Below, piece after piece: positions 54,111 to 62,438 of a DNA stretch of 64,000 nucleotides. The stretch is from Phytohabitans houttuyneae. GTDB lineage: Bacteria > Actinomycetota > Actinomycetes > Mycobacteriales > Micromonosporaceae. The DNA lies in assembly GCF_011764425.1 (NCBI RefSeq), contig NZ_BLPF01000002.1, forward strand, positions 806,997 to 870,996, given 5' to 3'. The first letter of the stretch is position 1; every line of letters starts with the position of its first letter. A program made the position numbers and the translations under genes. The notes below the pieces were generated by a model. The model ran no database searches. It was not told the origin of the DNA and worked only from the letters and a program-made list of their open reading frames with translations.

Positions 54111-54814
54111 TCCGGATACTGGTCGTCGACGACGAGCCCCAGATCCTGCGCACGCTGGGTATCAACCTTCGCGCCCGTGGCTACGACGTGGACACCGCCG
54201 CCGACGGCGCGAGCGCCCTCAGCGCGGCCTCCGGCACCCAGCCAAACCTCGTCGTGCTCGATCTCGGCCTGCCCGACATGGACGGCGTCGACGTCATCCG
54301 GGGACTGCGACGCACGAGTGCGTCACCGATCATCGTGCTGTCCGGCCGGGCGGGCAGCGCCGACAAGGTCGCCGCCCTCGACGCGGGTGCCGACGACTAC
54401 GTCACCAAGCCCTTCGGTATCGACGAGCTGCTGGCCCGCATCCGCGCCGCCACCCGCCGGGTCTCGACCGCTCCCGCCCGCCCCGCCGCGCTGCGGATCG
54501 GCCAGTACACCGTCCAGGTCGCCGACCGGCTCGCCCACGGCCCCGACGGCACGCCGGTCCGGCTGACCCCCACCGAGTGGCAGCTGCTGGAGATCCTCGC
54601 CGAGCATCCCGGCAGGCTGGTCAGCCAGCGGCAGCTGCTGCAGCAGGTCTGGGGCCCGACGTACACCAAGGAGACGAACTACCTCCGCCAGTACATGGCG
54701 CAGCTGCGCCGCAAGCTCGAAGACGACCCCACCCACCCGCAGCATCTGCTCACCGAGCCCGGCATGGGCTACCGGCTGCACCTGCTGCCACAGCAGGCAC
54801 AGGACGAGCCATGA
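54107..54814 (+). CDS. kdpE: KdpE response regulator
   Basis: A 235-residue OmpR-type regulator. The receiver domain has IRILVVDDEPQILRTLGINL, phospho-acceptor Asp in LVVLDLGLPDMDGV and Lys in YVTKPFGIDELL. The C-terminal winged helix contains LTPTEWQLLEILAEHPGRLV and TKETNYLRQYMAQLRRKLED. It overlaps kdpD by 4 bp (ATGA) and activates kdpFABC. Confidence 0.95.
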   Translation: MIRILVVDDEPQILRTLGINLRARGYDVDTAADGASALSAASGTQPNLVVLDLGLPDMDGVDVIRGLRRTSASPIIVLSGRAGSADKVAALDAGADDYVTKPFGIDELLARIRAATRRVSTAPARPAALRIGQYTVQVADRLAHGPDGTPVRLTPTEWQLLEILAEHPGRLVSQRQLLQQVWGPTYTKETNYLRQYMAQLRRKLEDDPTHPQHLLTEPGMGYRLHLLPQQAQDEP

Positions 54815-54831
54815 ACCGCCGTCGACCACGG

Positions 54832-55071
54832 TCACGGGCGCGACGTCGGCAGTTCCCGCCATCCCTCTGAGTCGGACATCAGGTCGTCGGCAAGCAGCAG
54901 GCACTCTTCCTCGTCGGGCGGTGCCCAGGCGCGCACCCGGCCCTCGCGGCCGCCCTCCCACGCTTCGACCCGCCAGGTGTCCCCATCGATGAAGATCACC
55001 ACGTCGCGCCGCGCCATGCGCCCGTAGTGCCCGTTCCACCAGCGGCGATGCACCAGCTCCATGATCAGCAT
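54832..55071 (-). CDS. Small hypothetical protein
   Basis: A 79-residue product from ATG 55071 (ATG 55062 is an alternative, giving MELVHRRWWNGHYGRMARRD). It has a compact beta-rich pattern, DVVIFIDGDTWRVEAWEGGR then EECLLLADDLMSDSEGWREL. It resembles small actinobacterial proteins of unknown function. It converges on kdpE with 17 bp between stops. Confidence 0.65.
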   Translation of the reverse strand: MLIMELVHRRWWNGHYGRMARRDVVIFIDGDTWRVEAWEGGREGRVRAWAPPDEEECLLLADDLMSDSEGWRELPTSRP

Positions 55072-55122
55072 GTTAGAACACTTGTGCGAGATCGAGAAGA
55101 GGTGTGGCAGGCCCGGTCGTGT

Positions 55123-55974
55123 CTAGTCCACTTCGGACTGTGGTGGTCCAAGGCTCTCCGTGCGGGGATCGTGCATCGGCCGGGTGCCGGCGACGAAGCG
55201 GTCCAGGGCCTCGCCGTGCAGCACCACGCCGGCAACCGGGTCGCGGAGCGCGTGCGTGGTCAGTCGGGCTACCGGTAGCCGGCCCGGTTTGCGTGCGGCC
55301 GCCAGCACGACGTTGCCGTACCGCCGGCCGCGGAGCATCGCCCGGCCGGCGATCAGGCAGACGTCGGGAAACGCGGTGCGCAGTGTCGTCGCTTGGACCC
55401 GGGAGTAGACCAGTGGGGGCAGGTCGGTCAGGTTGACGGTGTAGAGCCCGTCGGGGTGCAGCACCCGCGCCACCTGCGCCGCGAACTCGGCACTGGCGAC
55501 GTGTTCCGGCATCTGGGCCGCCTGGAAGATGTCGGCGAGCACAAGGTCGTAGCTGGCGGCCGGCTCGGCCTCTATCGCTTCTCGGGCATCGGCCAGGTGG
55601 ACCCGCAGGTCCCCTCGGGGCAGGGGAAGCTCGCGGCGGACGAGCTCGAGCAGGGCAACGTCGCGCTCCACCACAACCTGGCTGGAGCCGGGGCGGGTCG
55701 CGGCCAGGTAGCGGGGGAGCGTGAAGCCGCCGCCGCCCAGGTGAAGGGCGCGTACCGGCTGGCGCCGGGGCGCAGCCGCGTCGATGACCGAGGCCATCCG
55801 GCGCACGTAGTCGAAATGCAGGTACGTCGGATCCGCCATGTCCACATAGGACTGAGCCACGCCGTCGACCGACAGGATACGGCCGCCCGGACGGGCGGAA
55901 TCGGGTGCGAGCTCGACGATATGCGAGCCACCGGGCGCCCGTACGGCGGCAGGCGGGCGCTGGCGTCGGGCCAT
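55123..55974 (-). CDS. Spermidine synthase-like methyltransferase-fold protein
   Basis: A 283-residue Rossmann-fold protein with PVRALHLGGGGFTLPRYLAA (nucleotide loop), SSQVVVERDVALLELVRREL, LRVHLADAREAIEAEPAASY and LVLADIFQAAQMPEHVASAE. It is related to spermidine synthase and the fused MFS/spermidine-synthase family, but the catalytic aminopropyl features are not secure. ATG 55974 is chosen as the first Met before the conserved region. Function in actinomycetes is mostly unassigned. Confidence 0.75.
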   Translation of the reverse strand: MARRQRPPAAVRAPGGSHIVELAPDSARPGGRILSVDGVAQSYVDMADPTYLHFDYVRRMASVIDAAAPRRQPVRALHLGGGGFTLPRYLAATRPGSSQVVVERDVALLELVRRELPLPRGDLRVHLADAREAIEAEPAASYDLVLADIFQAAQMPEHVASAEFAAQVARVLHPDGLYTVNLTDLPPLVYSRVQATTLRTAFPDVCLIAGRAMLRGRRYGNVVLAAARKPGRLPVARLTTHALRDPVAGVVLHGEALDRFVAGTRPMHDPRTESLGPPQSEVD

Positions 55975-56045
55975 ACCGTACACCGTAGCCGGGGACCGGC
56001 CCAGGCCCTCACGAATCCCGCTTGCCTGGCGGGCGGTCACCCACC

Positions 56046-56609
56046 ATGGTGAGCACGATGAGCGGACGCCCCCGTGCGGTGAGGCCGCGACTCGTGGTCC
56101 TCACCGGCCCGATCGCGGCCGGTAAGAACACGGTCGCGGAAAAGCTTGCCCAACGCCTGACCGACCATGGCAACACTGTCGTGATCGCGGACGTCGACGA
56201 CATAGCGGCGATGGTCGGGGCACCGGGAGCGGGCGCGGCCGGCTTGTGGTTCGCGGCGCACGAAGCGCACGGTGCGCTCGTCGGCCAGTGGCTGCGGTCG
56301 GACGTCGACCACGTCGTGGCGGTCGGGCCGTTCTGGACGGCCGAGGAACAGGACGCGCTCGTCCGTACCCTCCCGCACGACGCGGCCGCGCTGTGGGTCG
56401 TCATCGACGCGCCGGTGTCCGTGACGCTCGCGCGCGCACAGGCCGATCCGACACGCGTAATCTCGCGCGATCCGGCCTTCCATCGCCGCGCACACGACCG
56501 TTTCCGGCAGCTGCTCCCGGCGATACCCGCCGACAAGACCTTTGACTCGGAACAGCTGACCGCCGACCAGATCGCGGCCGGCATCGCCCACGCGCTCGGC
56601 GTCGGGTAG
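56046..56609 (+). CDS. P-loop nucleotide kinase-like protein
   Basis: A 187-residue protein with the Walker A LVVLTGPIAAGKNTVAEKLA, a DVDDI acidic motif and a lid-like RDPAFHRRAHDRFRQLLP. The fold is that of small-molecule kinases such as shikimate/gluconate kinase types. Asn follows Lys in the P-loop, as in some relatives. ATG 56046 and ATG 56058 are both possible. The substrate is unknown. Confidence 0.75.
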   Translation: MVSTMSGRPRAVRPRLVVLTGPIAAGKNTVAEKLAQRLTDHGNTVVIADVDDIAAMVGAPGAGAAGLWFAAHEAHGALVGQWLRSDVDHVVAVGPFWTAEEQDALVRTLPHDAAALWVVIDAPVSVTLARAQADPTRVISRDPAFHRRAHDRFRQLLPAIPADKTFDSEQLTADQIAAGIAHALGVG

Positions 56610-56613
56610 CTCG

Positions 56614-57015
56614 TCAGTCTCGTAGGGGCGTGCGCCGGGGGCGGACGGTGCGGTGTGTGATGCGCCAGCCGGCAGCTGTCCGTTCGACGGTGTCTTGGTA
56701 GGTGGCGCTGCCAACCGATCCGTCCGCCATGACGCCGAGCCCCTTGGACCGGGCATGAACGACGCCGTCCGCCGCCTCGTGGATCACGATGTTGGTCACG
56801 TGATGGGCGACCGGGTTGGCGTCGGCCAGGGCGAGCGCGGCCTCGCGGGCCGCCGCGAGACCCACCAGCACACCGCCTCCGAGGGCGGACACGTCGTAGG
56901 TGACATCCTCCGTGAACAGGGTCGACAGAGCGTCGAAGTCGCCGCGGTCGGTCACGTGCCCGTGCTCGTTGATGAGGTCCGTGATGGCGATCCGGTCGTC
57001 CATTGTCAGGGCCAC
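56614..57015 (-). CDS. SnoaL-like (NTF2-fold) protein
   Basis: A 133-residue protein starting at GTG 57015 with GGAGG 6 bp upstream. The pattern DDRIAITDLINEHGHVTDRG, DALSTLFTEDVTYDVSAL, HHVTNIVIHEAADGVVHARS and WRITHRTVRPRR is typical of SnoaL_4-type proteins. It is divergent from the TetR gene, with two matching palindromes between them, so it is probably the regulated target. No substrate is evident. Confidence 0.82.
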   Translation of the reverse strand: MALTMDDRIAITDLINEHGHVTDRGDFDALSTLFTEDVTYDVSALGGGVLVGLAAAREAALALADANPVAHHVTNIVIHEAADGVVHARSKGLGVMADGSVGSATYQDTVERTAAGWRITHRTVRPRRTPLRD

Positions 57016-57034
57016 GGCGTCCTCCAAACTAAGT

Positions 57035-57081
57035 GGGGTTGTCCCCGTTTAACTGCCGGTACCCTATGTGGGGATGTCCCC
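57035..57081. promoter_or_regulatory. Paired operators of the TetR/SnoaL divergent unit
   Basis: Two near-identical palindromic 12-mers, GGGGTTGTCCCC (57035-57046) and GGGGATGTCCCC (57070-57081), are 35 bp apart in the SnoaL-TetR intergenic region. The second covers the TetR start codon, fitting autorepression and repression of the SnoaL gene. Confidence 0.65.
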
Positions 57082-57664
57082 AGATAGCAACCGGGCTCCC
57101 AGAGCCGACGCCTCCCGAAACGCCGCGCGCCTCGTCGCCGCGGCGCGAGAAGTGCTGGCAGAAACGGGCAACGACGCCGCTCTCGACGTGATCGCCCGGC
57201 GTGCCGGCGTGGGCAACGCCACCCTGTACCGGCATTTCCCCACCCGCGCGGACCTGCTGGTGGCCGTCTACGCCGACGAGGTCACCGCCCTGTGTGAACG
57301 CGGCACTCAGTTGCTAACGGACACCGACCCGACGGACGCGCTGTTTGCCTGGCTCGACGAGTTCGTGGTGCACGTCGCGACCAAGCGACCGCTCGCGCTG
57401 GCCGCCACGGAGGGGACAAACGAGCGTCGCACCACGCTGTTTCACCAGTGGCACGCGGCGATCACCTCGACGGCCGAGCGCCTGGTCCAACGCGCCCGGC
57501 CCGGACTGCGCTCCGACGTCACCGCAACCGACGTACTGGCGCTGGCCAGCGGCGCCGCCCTCGCCGCCGACACCACGCACGCGTGTCGCCTGGTCGCGAT
57601 GCTACGTACCGGAATTGCCGCAACAACCGGTACCGGTCTCCACCTGCCCGAAAACGGGCAGTAA
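57074..57664 (+). CDS. TetR-family transcriptional regulator
   Basis: A 196-residue TetR protein. The helix-turn-helix is ARLVAAAREVLAETGNDAAL then VIARRAGVGNATLYRHFPTR, and the effector domain has an actinomycete-type C-terminal LALASGAALAADTTHACRLV segment. ATG 57074 is used (GTG 57068 possible). The start overlaps its own putative operator. Its 3' end overlaps the convergent FAD oxidoreductase gene by 63 bp. Confidence 0.9.
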   Translation: MSPDSNRAPRADASRNAARLVAAAREVLAETGNDAALDVIARRAGVGNATLYRHFPTRADLLVAVYADEVTALCERGTQLLTDTDPTDALFAWLDEFVVHVATKRPLALAATEGTNERRTTLFHQWHAAITSTAERLVQRARPGLRSDVTATDVLALASGAALAADTTHACRLVAMLRTGIAATTGTGLHLPENGQ

Positions 57665-58924
57665 CGTGCGGCCGCCGCCGAGGGGTTGGCCGCTGCTGCA
57701 CACGCCGGTCTCGGGCAGGTCCAGCTGCACGTCCCGGGCCGCGGCCCAGTCTCCGGCGAGCGCGGCGACCACGGAGCGGGCCTGCTCGTAGCCGGTGGCC
57801 ATCAGGAAGGTGGGTGCCCGGCCGTAGGACTTGACGCCGATGGCGTAGAAGCCCGGCTCGGGATGGGCCAGCTCGTCGACGCCGTGGGGTGGGACCGTGC
57901 CGCACGAGTGCTCGTTCGGGTCGATCAGCGGTGCCAGGGCGCGGGTGGAGCCGAGCACCGGGTCGAGGTCCAGGCGCAGCTCGGCGACGAAGCTGTGGTC
58001 GGGCCGGAACCCGGTCGCGGACACGATCCGGTCCACCCTGGCGGTGCGGTTGCCGTCGGACACCTCCACCGCGCCGTCCGGCGTGGGAGTGATGCGCTGT
58101 ACGCCGAACGCGGTGAGCAGCTCGACGGTGCCGGCGTCCACGTGTGCGCGCAGCCGGGAGCCGAGCGCGCCGCGGGCCGGGAGGGCGTCGGAGGCCTCGC
58201 CGCCGTAGGTGCGCGCGGGGCTTGCCGAGCGGATGGCCCAGACGACGCTCGTGCCGGGTGCCTGGCTGGCCAGCTCGGCCAGCGAGAGCAGCGTGTTGGC
58301 GGCGGAGTGCCCGGCGCCCACGACCATGGTGCGCTTGCCGGCGAACCGCGCCCGGTCGGCGCCGAGGACGTCTGGCAGCGCGTGCTCGACGAGCGGTGCG
58401 GCGGCGCTCTCGCCGGGGGCGGGGATGCCGGACGCGCCGAGCACGTTGGGCGTGGTCCAGGTGCCGGTCGCGTCGAGCACCGCCCGCGCCAGTACGTCGG
58501 TGCCGCCGGCGAGCCGGACCAGGAACGGTGCCGCGTCGCGGCCGGCGGTGCGCACCCGGTCCATGCCGAGCCGGGTCACCGCGACGACCCGGGCACCGTA
58601 GCGAACGTGCGGTTTGAGAGCGGGCAGGTCGGCGAAGGGCTGGAGGTACTCCGCGGCGAGCTGGCCACCGGTCGGCAGCACCTCGGGGTCGGGCTCCACC
58701 CAGCCGGCTTCGTTCAACAGCCGCCGCGCGGCGTGGTCGATGTTGTACCGCCACGGCGAGAACAACCTGACATGACCCCACTCGCGGACGGTCGCGGCCG
58801 GTCCGTCGCCGGCTTCCAGCACGGTGAACGGCAGGCCGCGCTCGTGCAGGTGGGCGGCGGCTGCCAGCCCGACCGGGCCGGCGCCGATGACGACGACCGG
58901 CAGGTCGCTATGGCGAGTGTCCAC
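57602..58924 (-). CDS. FAD/NAD(P)-dependent oxidoreductase of the arsenic island (ArsO-like)
   Basis: A 440-residue flavoprotein with two Rossmann motifs, VVVIGAGPVGLAAAAHLHER and MVVGAGHSAANTLLSLAELA, and the late IVSATGFRPDHSF. It resembles the flavin-binding monooxygenases (ArsO type) often found in ars operons. Its last residues, TGTGCCGNSGT, repeat the CCGN motif of the Cys-pair protein encoded upstream in the same operon. GTG 58924 has AAGGAG upstream. It is probably the last gene of the leftward unit that begins at 60588. Confidence 0.8.
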   Translation of the reverse strand: MDTRHSDLPVVVIGAGPVGLAAAAHLHERGLPFTVLEAGDGPAATVREWGHVRLFSPWRYNIDHAARRLLNEAGWVEPDPEVLPTGGQLAAEYLQPFADLPALKPHVRYGARVVAVTRLGMDRVRTAGRDAAPFLVRLAGGTDVLARAVLDATGTWTTPNVLGASGIPAPGESAAAPLVEHALPDVLGADRARFAGKRTMVVGAGHSAANTLLSLAELASQAPGTSVVWAIRSASPARTYGGEASDALPARGALGSRLRAHVDAGTVELLTAFGVQRITPTPDGAVEVSDGNRTARVDRIVSATGFRPDHSFVAELRLDLDPVLGSTRALAPLIDPNEHSCGTVPPHGVDELAHPEPGFYAIGVKSYGRAPTFLMATGYEQARSVVAALAGDWAAARDVQLDLPETGVCSSGQPLGGGRTLLPVFGQVETGTGCCGNSGT

Positions 58925-58945
58925 AATGGCTCCTTCGATGAATGT

Positions 58946-59062
58946 TCAGTGCACGAGAGGGCTTCGGCGCTCGATGAAGATGACGTCGCGCCAGCGGTTG
59001 CGCTGCGCGGCGTGCCGGCCGATACGTTCGCGGATGCCGACCTCCCGAAACAGTTCGGCCAC
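58946..59062 (-). CDS. 38-residue ORF between the M28 peptidase and the oxidoreductase
   Basis: GTG 59062, with AAGGGTGGAAGAG upstream and beginning just after the M28 stop, encodes AELFREVGIRERIGRHAAQR then NRWRDVIFIERRSPLVH. The stop is 22 bp before the oxidoreductase start. Amphipathic, basic composition suggests a real small protein or the remnant tail of a larger one. GTG 59071 is an alternative start. Confidence 0.45.
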   Translation of the reverse strand: MAELFREVGIRERIGRHAAQRNRWRDVIFIERRSPLVH

Positions 59063-59074
59063 CTCTTCCACCCT

Positions 59075-60352
59075 TCATTGTCTATCGCCGATTAACGATG
59101 AAAGTTTGGTCCGGTGGCTCGCGGCAAACCAGGCCGCGGCCACGACCAGGCGGGCGAGTGCGGTCATCGTGGCCGGCTCGACGCGGTCCGGGGTGTCGGC
59201 GGCGCTGTGGTATCCGGCCATCCCGGCGCCGATGCCGGCGGCGGGCAGGCCCGCGGCGGCGTAGCGGCGGTTGTCGGACGCGACCGGTCCGGCGACCAGC
59301 GGCACGCCGGTGTGCCGGCCCGCCTGGTCGAGGTTGGCGAGCAGGGCCTGGGCCGGGCCGCCGGCCTCGACGGCGGCGGCCTGCTGGAGATGGCCCGCGC
59401 CGTCGATGTTGAGCACGAGCGGATCCGCCGCCGCGTCCCGCAGCTGAGCGGCGTGGTGGGCTGAGCCGAGCGCGCCGACCTCCTCCGCGTCGAGCAAGGC
59501 GACAGACAGGTGCGGCCCTTCGGGTAGCGCGGTCGACAGCACGCGGGCCGCCTCCAGGACAACGGCGACGCCGCTCGCGTTGTCCGCCGCGCCGGGCTGG
59601 CGTAGCCCCGGATGGTCACCGACCCCGTCGAAGTGCGCGGTCAGCAGCACCTCCGCCGCATCCTCGGCGGCCGCTGCCGGCCACCGGCCGTGCAGGTTGC
59701 CGCCCGTGACGTCGAGGCGGCGGATCGGCGAGTTTCCCGCCAGCCACGTGCCCTCCGCCGGCGCGGCGGCCCGCAGCGCCGCGTGAGTGTTGAGGTCGAC
59801 GGCCAGGATGGGCAGCGGCCCAGGGTCGGGCCCGGCCAGCGTCGTGTACTGCCAGCCGTCGCCGTCGACACCCTTGCCCACGAGAAGACCGGCCGCGCCA
59901 TCCGCGTGGGCGTACGCGTCGGACAGGCTCATCCCGGCCGGCACGACCAGCCACCGCCCGGTCGGGGCGCCGGCACCGGCCAGCGCGAGCCCGCCCCGTC
60001 GTACCGGCGGCACGTCGGCGGAGGCCAGGTGCACCGACACCTGGCGGCCGAACACCAGCTCGGCGGTGGCCGTGCCGTCGTGCCAGCGCACCGCCGGCGG
60101 GGCGTAGATCTCCGGGACCGCGGGCACCGGAAACGGCTCGATGGTGACGGCCGCGCCGAGGCCGGTGAGCCGCTGGTGGAGCCAGGCCCGGGCGGCAGCG
60201 CCGCCGGCCGAGCCGACCCGCCGCCCGGCGAACCCGTCACCGGCGAGGGCCGCGACGGTGGCGGCCATCCGCTCACCGGACACCTCGCCGAGCAGGCGGT
60301 CCAGCGCCTCGAGCCGGACCGGCGGGGCGGTCCGGCCGGTCGTGGTGGTCAT
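59075..60352 (-). CDS. M28-family zinc aminopeptidase
   Basis: A 425-residue peptidase with a PA-like insert (about 125-215) and the M28 zinc ligands: VLLTAHFDGVGDHPGLRQPG with HxD, AADNASGVAVVLEAARVL (Asp), LLDAEEVGALGS (Glu-Glu), VLNIDGAG (Asp) and a final His in GYHSAADTPDRV. It removes N-terminal residues from peptides. No clear signal peptide, so it may be cytoplasmic. ATG 60352 overlaps the stop of the Cys-pair protein gene by 4 bp, so the two are tightly coupled, an unusual pairing in an ars locus. Confidence 0.9.
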   Translation of the reverse strand: MTTTTGRTAPPVRLEALDRLLGEVSGERMAATVAALAGDGFAGRRVGSAGGAAARAWLHQRLTGLGAAVTIEPFPVPAVPEIYAPPAVRWHDGTATAELVFGRQVSVHLASADVPPVRRGGLALAGAGAPTGRWLVVPAGMSLSDAYAHADGAAGLLVGKGVDGDGWQYTTLAGPDPGPLPILAVDLNTHAALRAAAPAEGTWLAGNSPIRRLDVTGGNLHGRWPAAAAEDAAEVLLTAHFDGVGDHPGLRQPGAADNASGVAVVLEAARVLSTALPEGPHLSVALLDAEEVGALGSAHHAAQLRDAAADPLVLNIDGAGHLQQAAAVEAGGPAQALLANLDQAGRHTGVPLVAGPVASDNRRYAAAGLPAAGIGAGMAGYHSAADTPDRVEPATMTALARLVVAAAWFAASHRTKLSSLIGDRQ

Positions 60353-60588
60353 CCGCAGCAGCCAGACCCGGAGGCCACCGCCTCGGTCTTCGCCGCGCCA
60401 CCACAACAGGAACCCGCGGCCTGCGCTTCGGCGGCGGTGCCGCAGCAGGGGCTCGCGGCCGTGTCCGCGGGGTCCGCCAGCATGACCGCCGTGGCGGGGT
60501 TGCCACAGCAGCCGCCCGAGCCGGTCACGGACAGGGCGGCAGCCGGGTCTCCGGCGAAGCCGCCCTGGGTCGTCGTGGTCTCGCTCAT
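60349..60588 (-). CDS. Cysteine-pair (CCG-repeat) small protein
   Basis: A 79-residue, Ala/Gly-rich protein with four spaced Cys pairs: GSGGCCGNPA, ADTAASPCCGTA, AAGSCCGGAA and the C-terminal GSGCCG. It has no hydrophobic segment. Vicinal Cys pairs are classic As(III)/soft-metal ligands, and the gene is divergent from arsR. The coupled M28 peptidase and the CCGN tail on the downstream oxidoreductase suggest the motif matters to the whole unit. It could be a metalloid buffer, or a precursor peptide trimmed by the peptidase. Neither is shown. Confidence 0.75.
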   Translation of the reverse strand: MSETTTTQGGFAGDPAAALSVTGSGGCCGNPATAVMLADPADTAASPCCGTAAEAQAAGSCCGGAAKTEAVASGSGCCG

Positions 60589-60612
60589 CGCGTACTCCCT
60601 TGTCTTGATGTT

Positions 60613-60645
60613 TCTCGAATCAGAGAGTTGCACGCTGTTTCGAGA
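60613..60645. promoter_or_regulatory. Candidate ArsR operator between the Cys-pair gene and arsR
   Basis: Inverted arms TCTCGAA (60613-60619) and TTCGAGA (60639-60645) lie in the 74-bp divergent promoter region. A leftward TTGACA at 60653-60648 adjoins it. The position fits control of both directions by ArsR. Confidence 0.45.
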
Positions 60646-60662
60646 TCTGTCAACCTAGAGGA

Positions 60663-61040
60663 ATGTCAAAACAAGCGGCGTCGCTCACGCTCACCGACGT
60701 GACGGTTGGGGCGGTGTGCTGCTCGCCGATCACCGAGGAGCGCATCCCGGCCGAGACCGCGGGCACGCTGGCCCGCGCGTTCAAGGCACTCGGCGATCCG
60801 GTGCGACTTCAGCTGATGTCGATGATCGCCTCGGCGCCCTCCGGTGAAATCTGCGTCTGCGACCTGACCCCGGCATTCGAGCTGTCCGGGCCGACCATCT
60901 CCCACCACCTCAAGAGCCTGCGCGAGGCGGGGCTCGTGGACGCCGATCGGCGAGGGACCTGGGTCTACTACCGCGCCCGGCGCGAGATCCTGGGCCAGCT
61001 CGCCAGCCTGCTGGCCGTCGAGGCGCCTGCCGGCGTGTAG
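60663..61040 (+). CDS. arsR: ArsR/SmtB-family arsenical repressor
   Basis: A 125-residue winged-helix repressor with ARAFKALGDPVRLQLMSMIA, the metalloid site region GEICVCDLTPAF, and recognition helix SGPTISHHLKSLREAGLVDA. An additional N-terminal CCSP pair (about residue 19) can add thiol ligands, as in actinobacterial ArsR. As(III) binding releases DNA. It is divergent from the Cys-pair protein gene. Confidence 0.92.
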   Translation: MSKQAASLTLTDVTVGAVCCSPITEERIPAETAGTLARAFKALGDPVRLQLMSMIASAPSGEICVCDLTPAFELSGPTISHHLKSLREAGLVDADRRGTWVYYRARREILGQLASLLAVEAPAGV

Positions 61041-61063
61041 ACCGCGATCACGACGCCGGTGCG

Positions 61064-61106
61064 TTGACATGCCCGGTTAAGTCAGTCATTATTGAGTCAA
61101 TGACTG
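61064..61106 (+). promoter_or_regulatory. Promoter and operator of the ArsR-ArsC fusion operon
   Basis: TTGACA (61064-61069), 17 bp, CATTAT (61087-61092). Inverted arms CAGTCATT (61083-61090) and AATGACTG (61099-61106) bracket the -10 and cover the ATG at 61100. Predicted transcription begins at or next to that ATG, so the mRNA is probably leaderless and repressed by an ArsR protein. Confidence 0.65.
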
Positions 61107-61789
61107 TTGAGCTTTCTTCCGTGCAGAGGCGCGCGCGGATCCACGCCGCGCTCGGCGACCCCGCACGGCTGGCGATCGTCGACGCCCTCATGCTCGGCGA
61201 CGCCTCGCCGGGGGAGGTCGCGCACCAGCTCGACCTGCCCACCAACCTTGTCGCCCACCACGTGAAGGTGCTCGCCGAGGCCGGCCTGCTGGCCCGCACC
61301 CGCTCCGAGGGCGACCGGCGCCGCACCTACCTGCGTCTCAACCCGGACACCCTGGCCGCGCTCGCCCCCGCGCAGCTGCGCGCGGACGGTCGCGTGGTGT
61401 TCGTGTGCACGCACAACTCGGCCCGCTCTCAGCTCGCCGCCGCCCTGTGGCGAGACCGCACCGGCGGACCGGTCGCCTCGGCCGGCACGCACCCCGCCGC
61501 GCGGGTCCATCCCCGCGCCGTCAAGGTCGCCCACCGGCACGGGCTCACCCTCGACCCGACCGCCACCGCTCACGTCCAGCACGTGGTGCGCGGCGACGAC
61601 CTGGTAATCGCGGTCTGCGACAACGCGTACGAGGACCTCACCGGCAATGTCCAGCCGCGGCTGCACTGGTCCGTGCCCGATCCGGTCCGGGTCGACACCG
61701 ACGCCGCGTTCGAGGCCGCCTACACCGACCTCGCCGCCCGCGTCGACCGCCTCGCACCCACCCTCACCACGGGAGCCGACCATGGCTGA
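61100..61789 (+). CDS. ArsR-arsenate reductase fusion protein
   Basis: A 229-residue fusion. Residues about 5-85 form an ArsR-type winged helix (HAALGDPARLAIVDALMLGD, LPTNLVAHHVKVLAEAGLLA). Residues about 95-225 are a low-molecular-weight phosphatase-type arsenate reductase with the P-loop VFVCTHNSARSQLAAALW. The downstream Asp region (SVPDPVRVDTDAAF) is kept. The upstream part lacks the Cys-pair metal site of the 60663 ArsR. It may couple sensing and reduction. ATG 61100 is used because it coincides with the predicted transcription start. Its 3' end overlaps the next gene by 8 bp. Confidence 0.87.
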   Translation: MTVELSSVQRRARIHAALGDPARLAIVDALMLGDASPGEVAHQLDLPTNLVAHHVKVLAEAGLLARTRSEGDRRRTYLRLNPDTLAALAPAQLRADGRVVFVCTHNSARSQLAAALWRDRTGGPVASAGTHPAARVHPRAVKVAHRHGLTLDPTATAHVQHVVRGDDLVIAVCDNAYEDLTGNVQPRLHWSVPDPVRVDTDAAFEAAYTDLAARVDRLAPTLTTGADHG

Positions 61790-62438
61790 CGCCACCACCT
61801 GGCACCGAGACCTGTCCGTCGACCAACAGCTCGCGCTGCATACGTCTGCCACCCGGCTGGCCGAGGAGTTCACCGGGATCTACGGTTCGGAAACCATCGA
61901 ACGGTTCCTATACACCAGCTACGACCAGTTCGCCAGCCGCAGCACCGTGTCCAACTTCCTGCCGCTGCTCGCCGAGCGCTTCGCCCGTCAACGCCTGCAG
62001 GCCCTGGCCCGCGTGGAAGGTCACCACCGCGACGGCAAACCCGTCGTGCTGTTCCTGTGCACGCACAACGCCGGCCGTTCCCAGATGGCATTGGGTTTCT
62101 TCCAACATCTCGCCGGCGACCGCGCGGTCGCCTGGTCCGGCGGGTCGGAGCCGGAGACTGAAATCAACCCCTCCGCGGTGGCGGCAATGGCCGAACGCGG
62201 CATCGACATCACCGGCGAGTACCCGAAACCCTGGACCGACGAGATCGTCCGCGCCGCGGACGTCGTCGTCACCATGGGCTGCGGAGACGCCTGCCCTATC
62301 TTCCCCGGCACGCGGTACGAAGACTGGGACCTCGACGACCCCGCCGGCCGGGATCTCGAAGCTGTCCGTCCGATCCGCGACGAGCTGGAGCGCCGCGTGC
62401 GGCATCTGCTTGTCGAGATGGGCGTGCCGGCTCGATGA
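61782..62438 (+). CDS. arsC: Arsenate reductase with N-terminal helical domain
   Basis: A 218-residue protein. An N-terminal three-helix domain (about 1-75, ALHTSATRLAEEFTGIYGSE) is followed by a thioredoxin- or mycothiol-linked arsenate reductase with P-loop LFLCTHNAGRSQMALGFF and the conserved ADVVVTMGCGDACPIFPGTR. It reduces As(V) to As(III). The helical extension is common in actinobacterial ArsC. It overlaps the aquaporin gene by 4 bp. Confidence 0.92.
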   Translation: MADATTWHRDLSVDQQLALHTSATRLAEEFTGIYGSETIERFLYTSYDQFASRSTVSNFLPLLAERFARQRLQALARVEGHHRDGKPVVLFLCTHNAGRSQMALGFFQHLAGDRAVAWSGGSEPETEINPSAVAAMAERGIDITGEYPKPWTDEIVRAADVVVTMGCGDACPIFPGTRYEDWDLDDPAGRDLEAVRPIRDELERRVRHLLVEMGVPAR

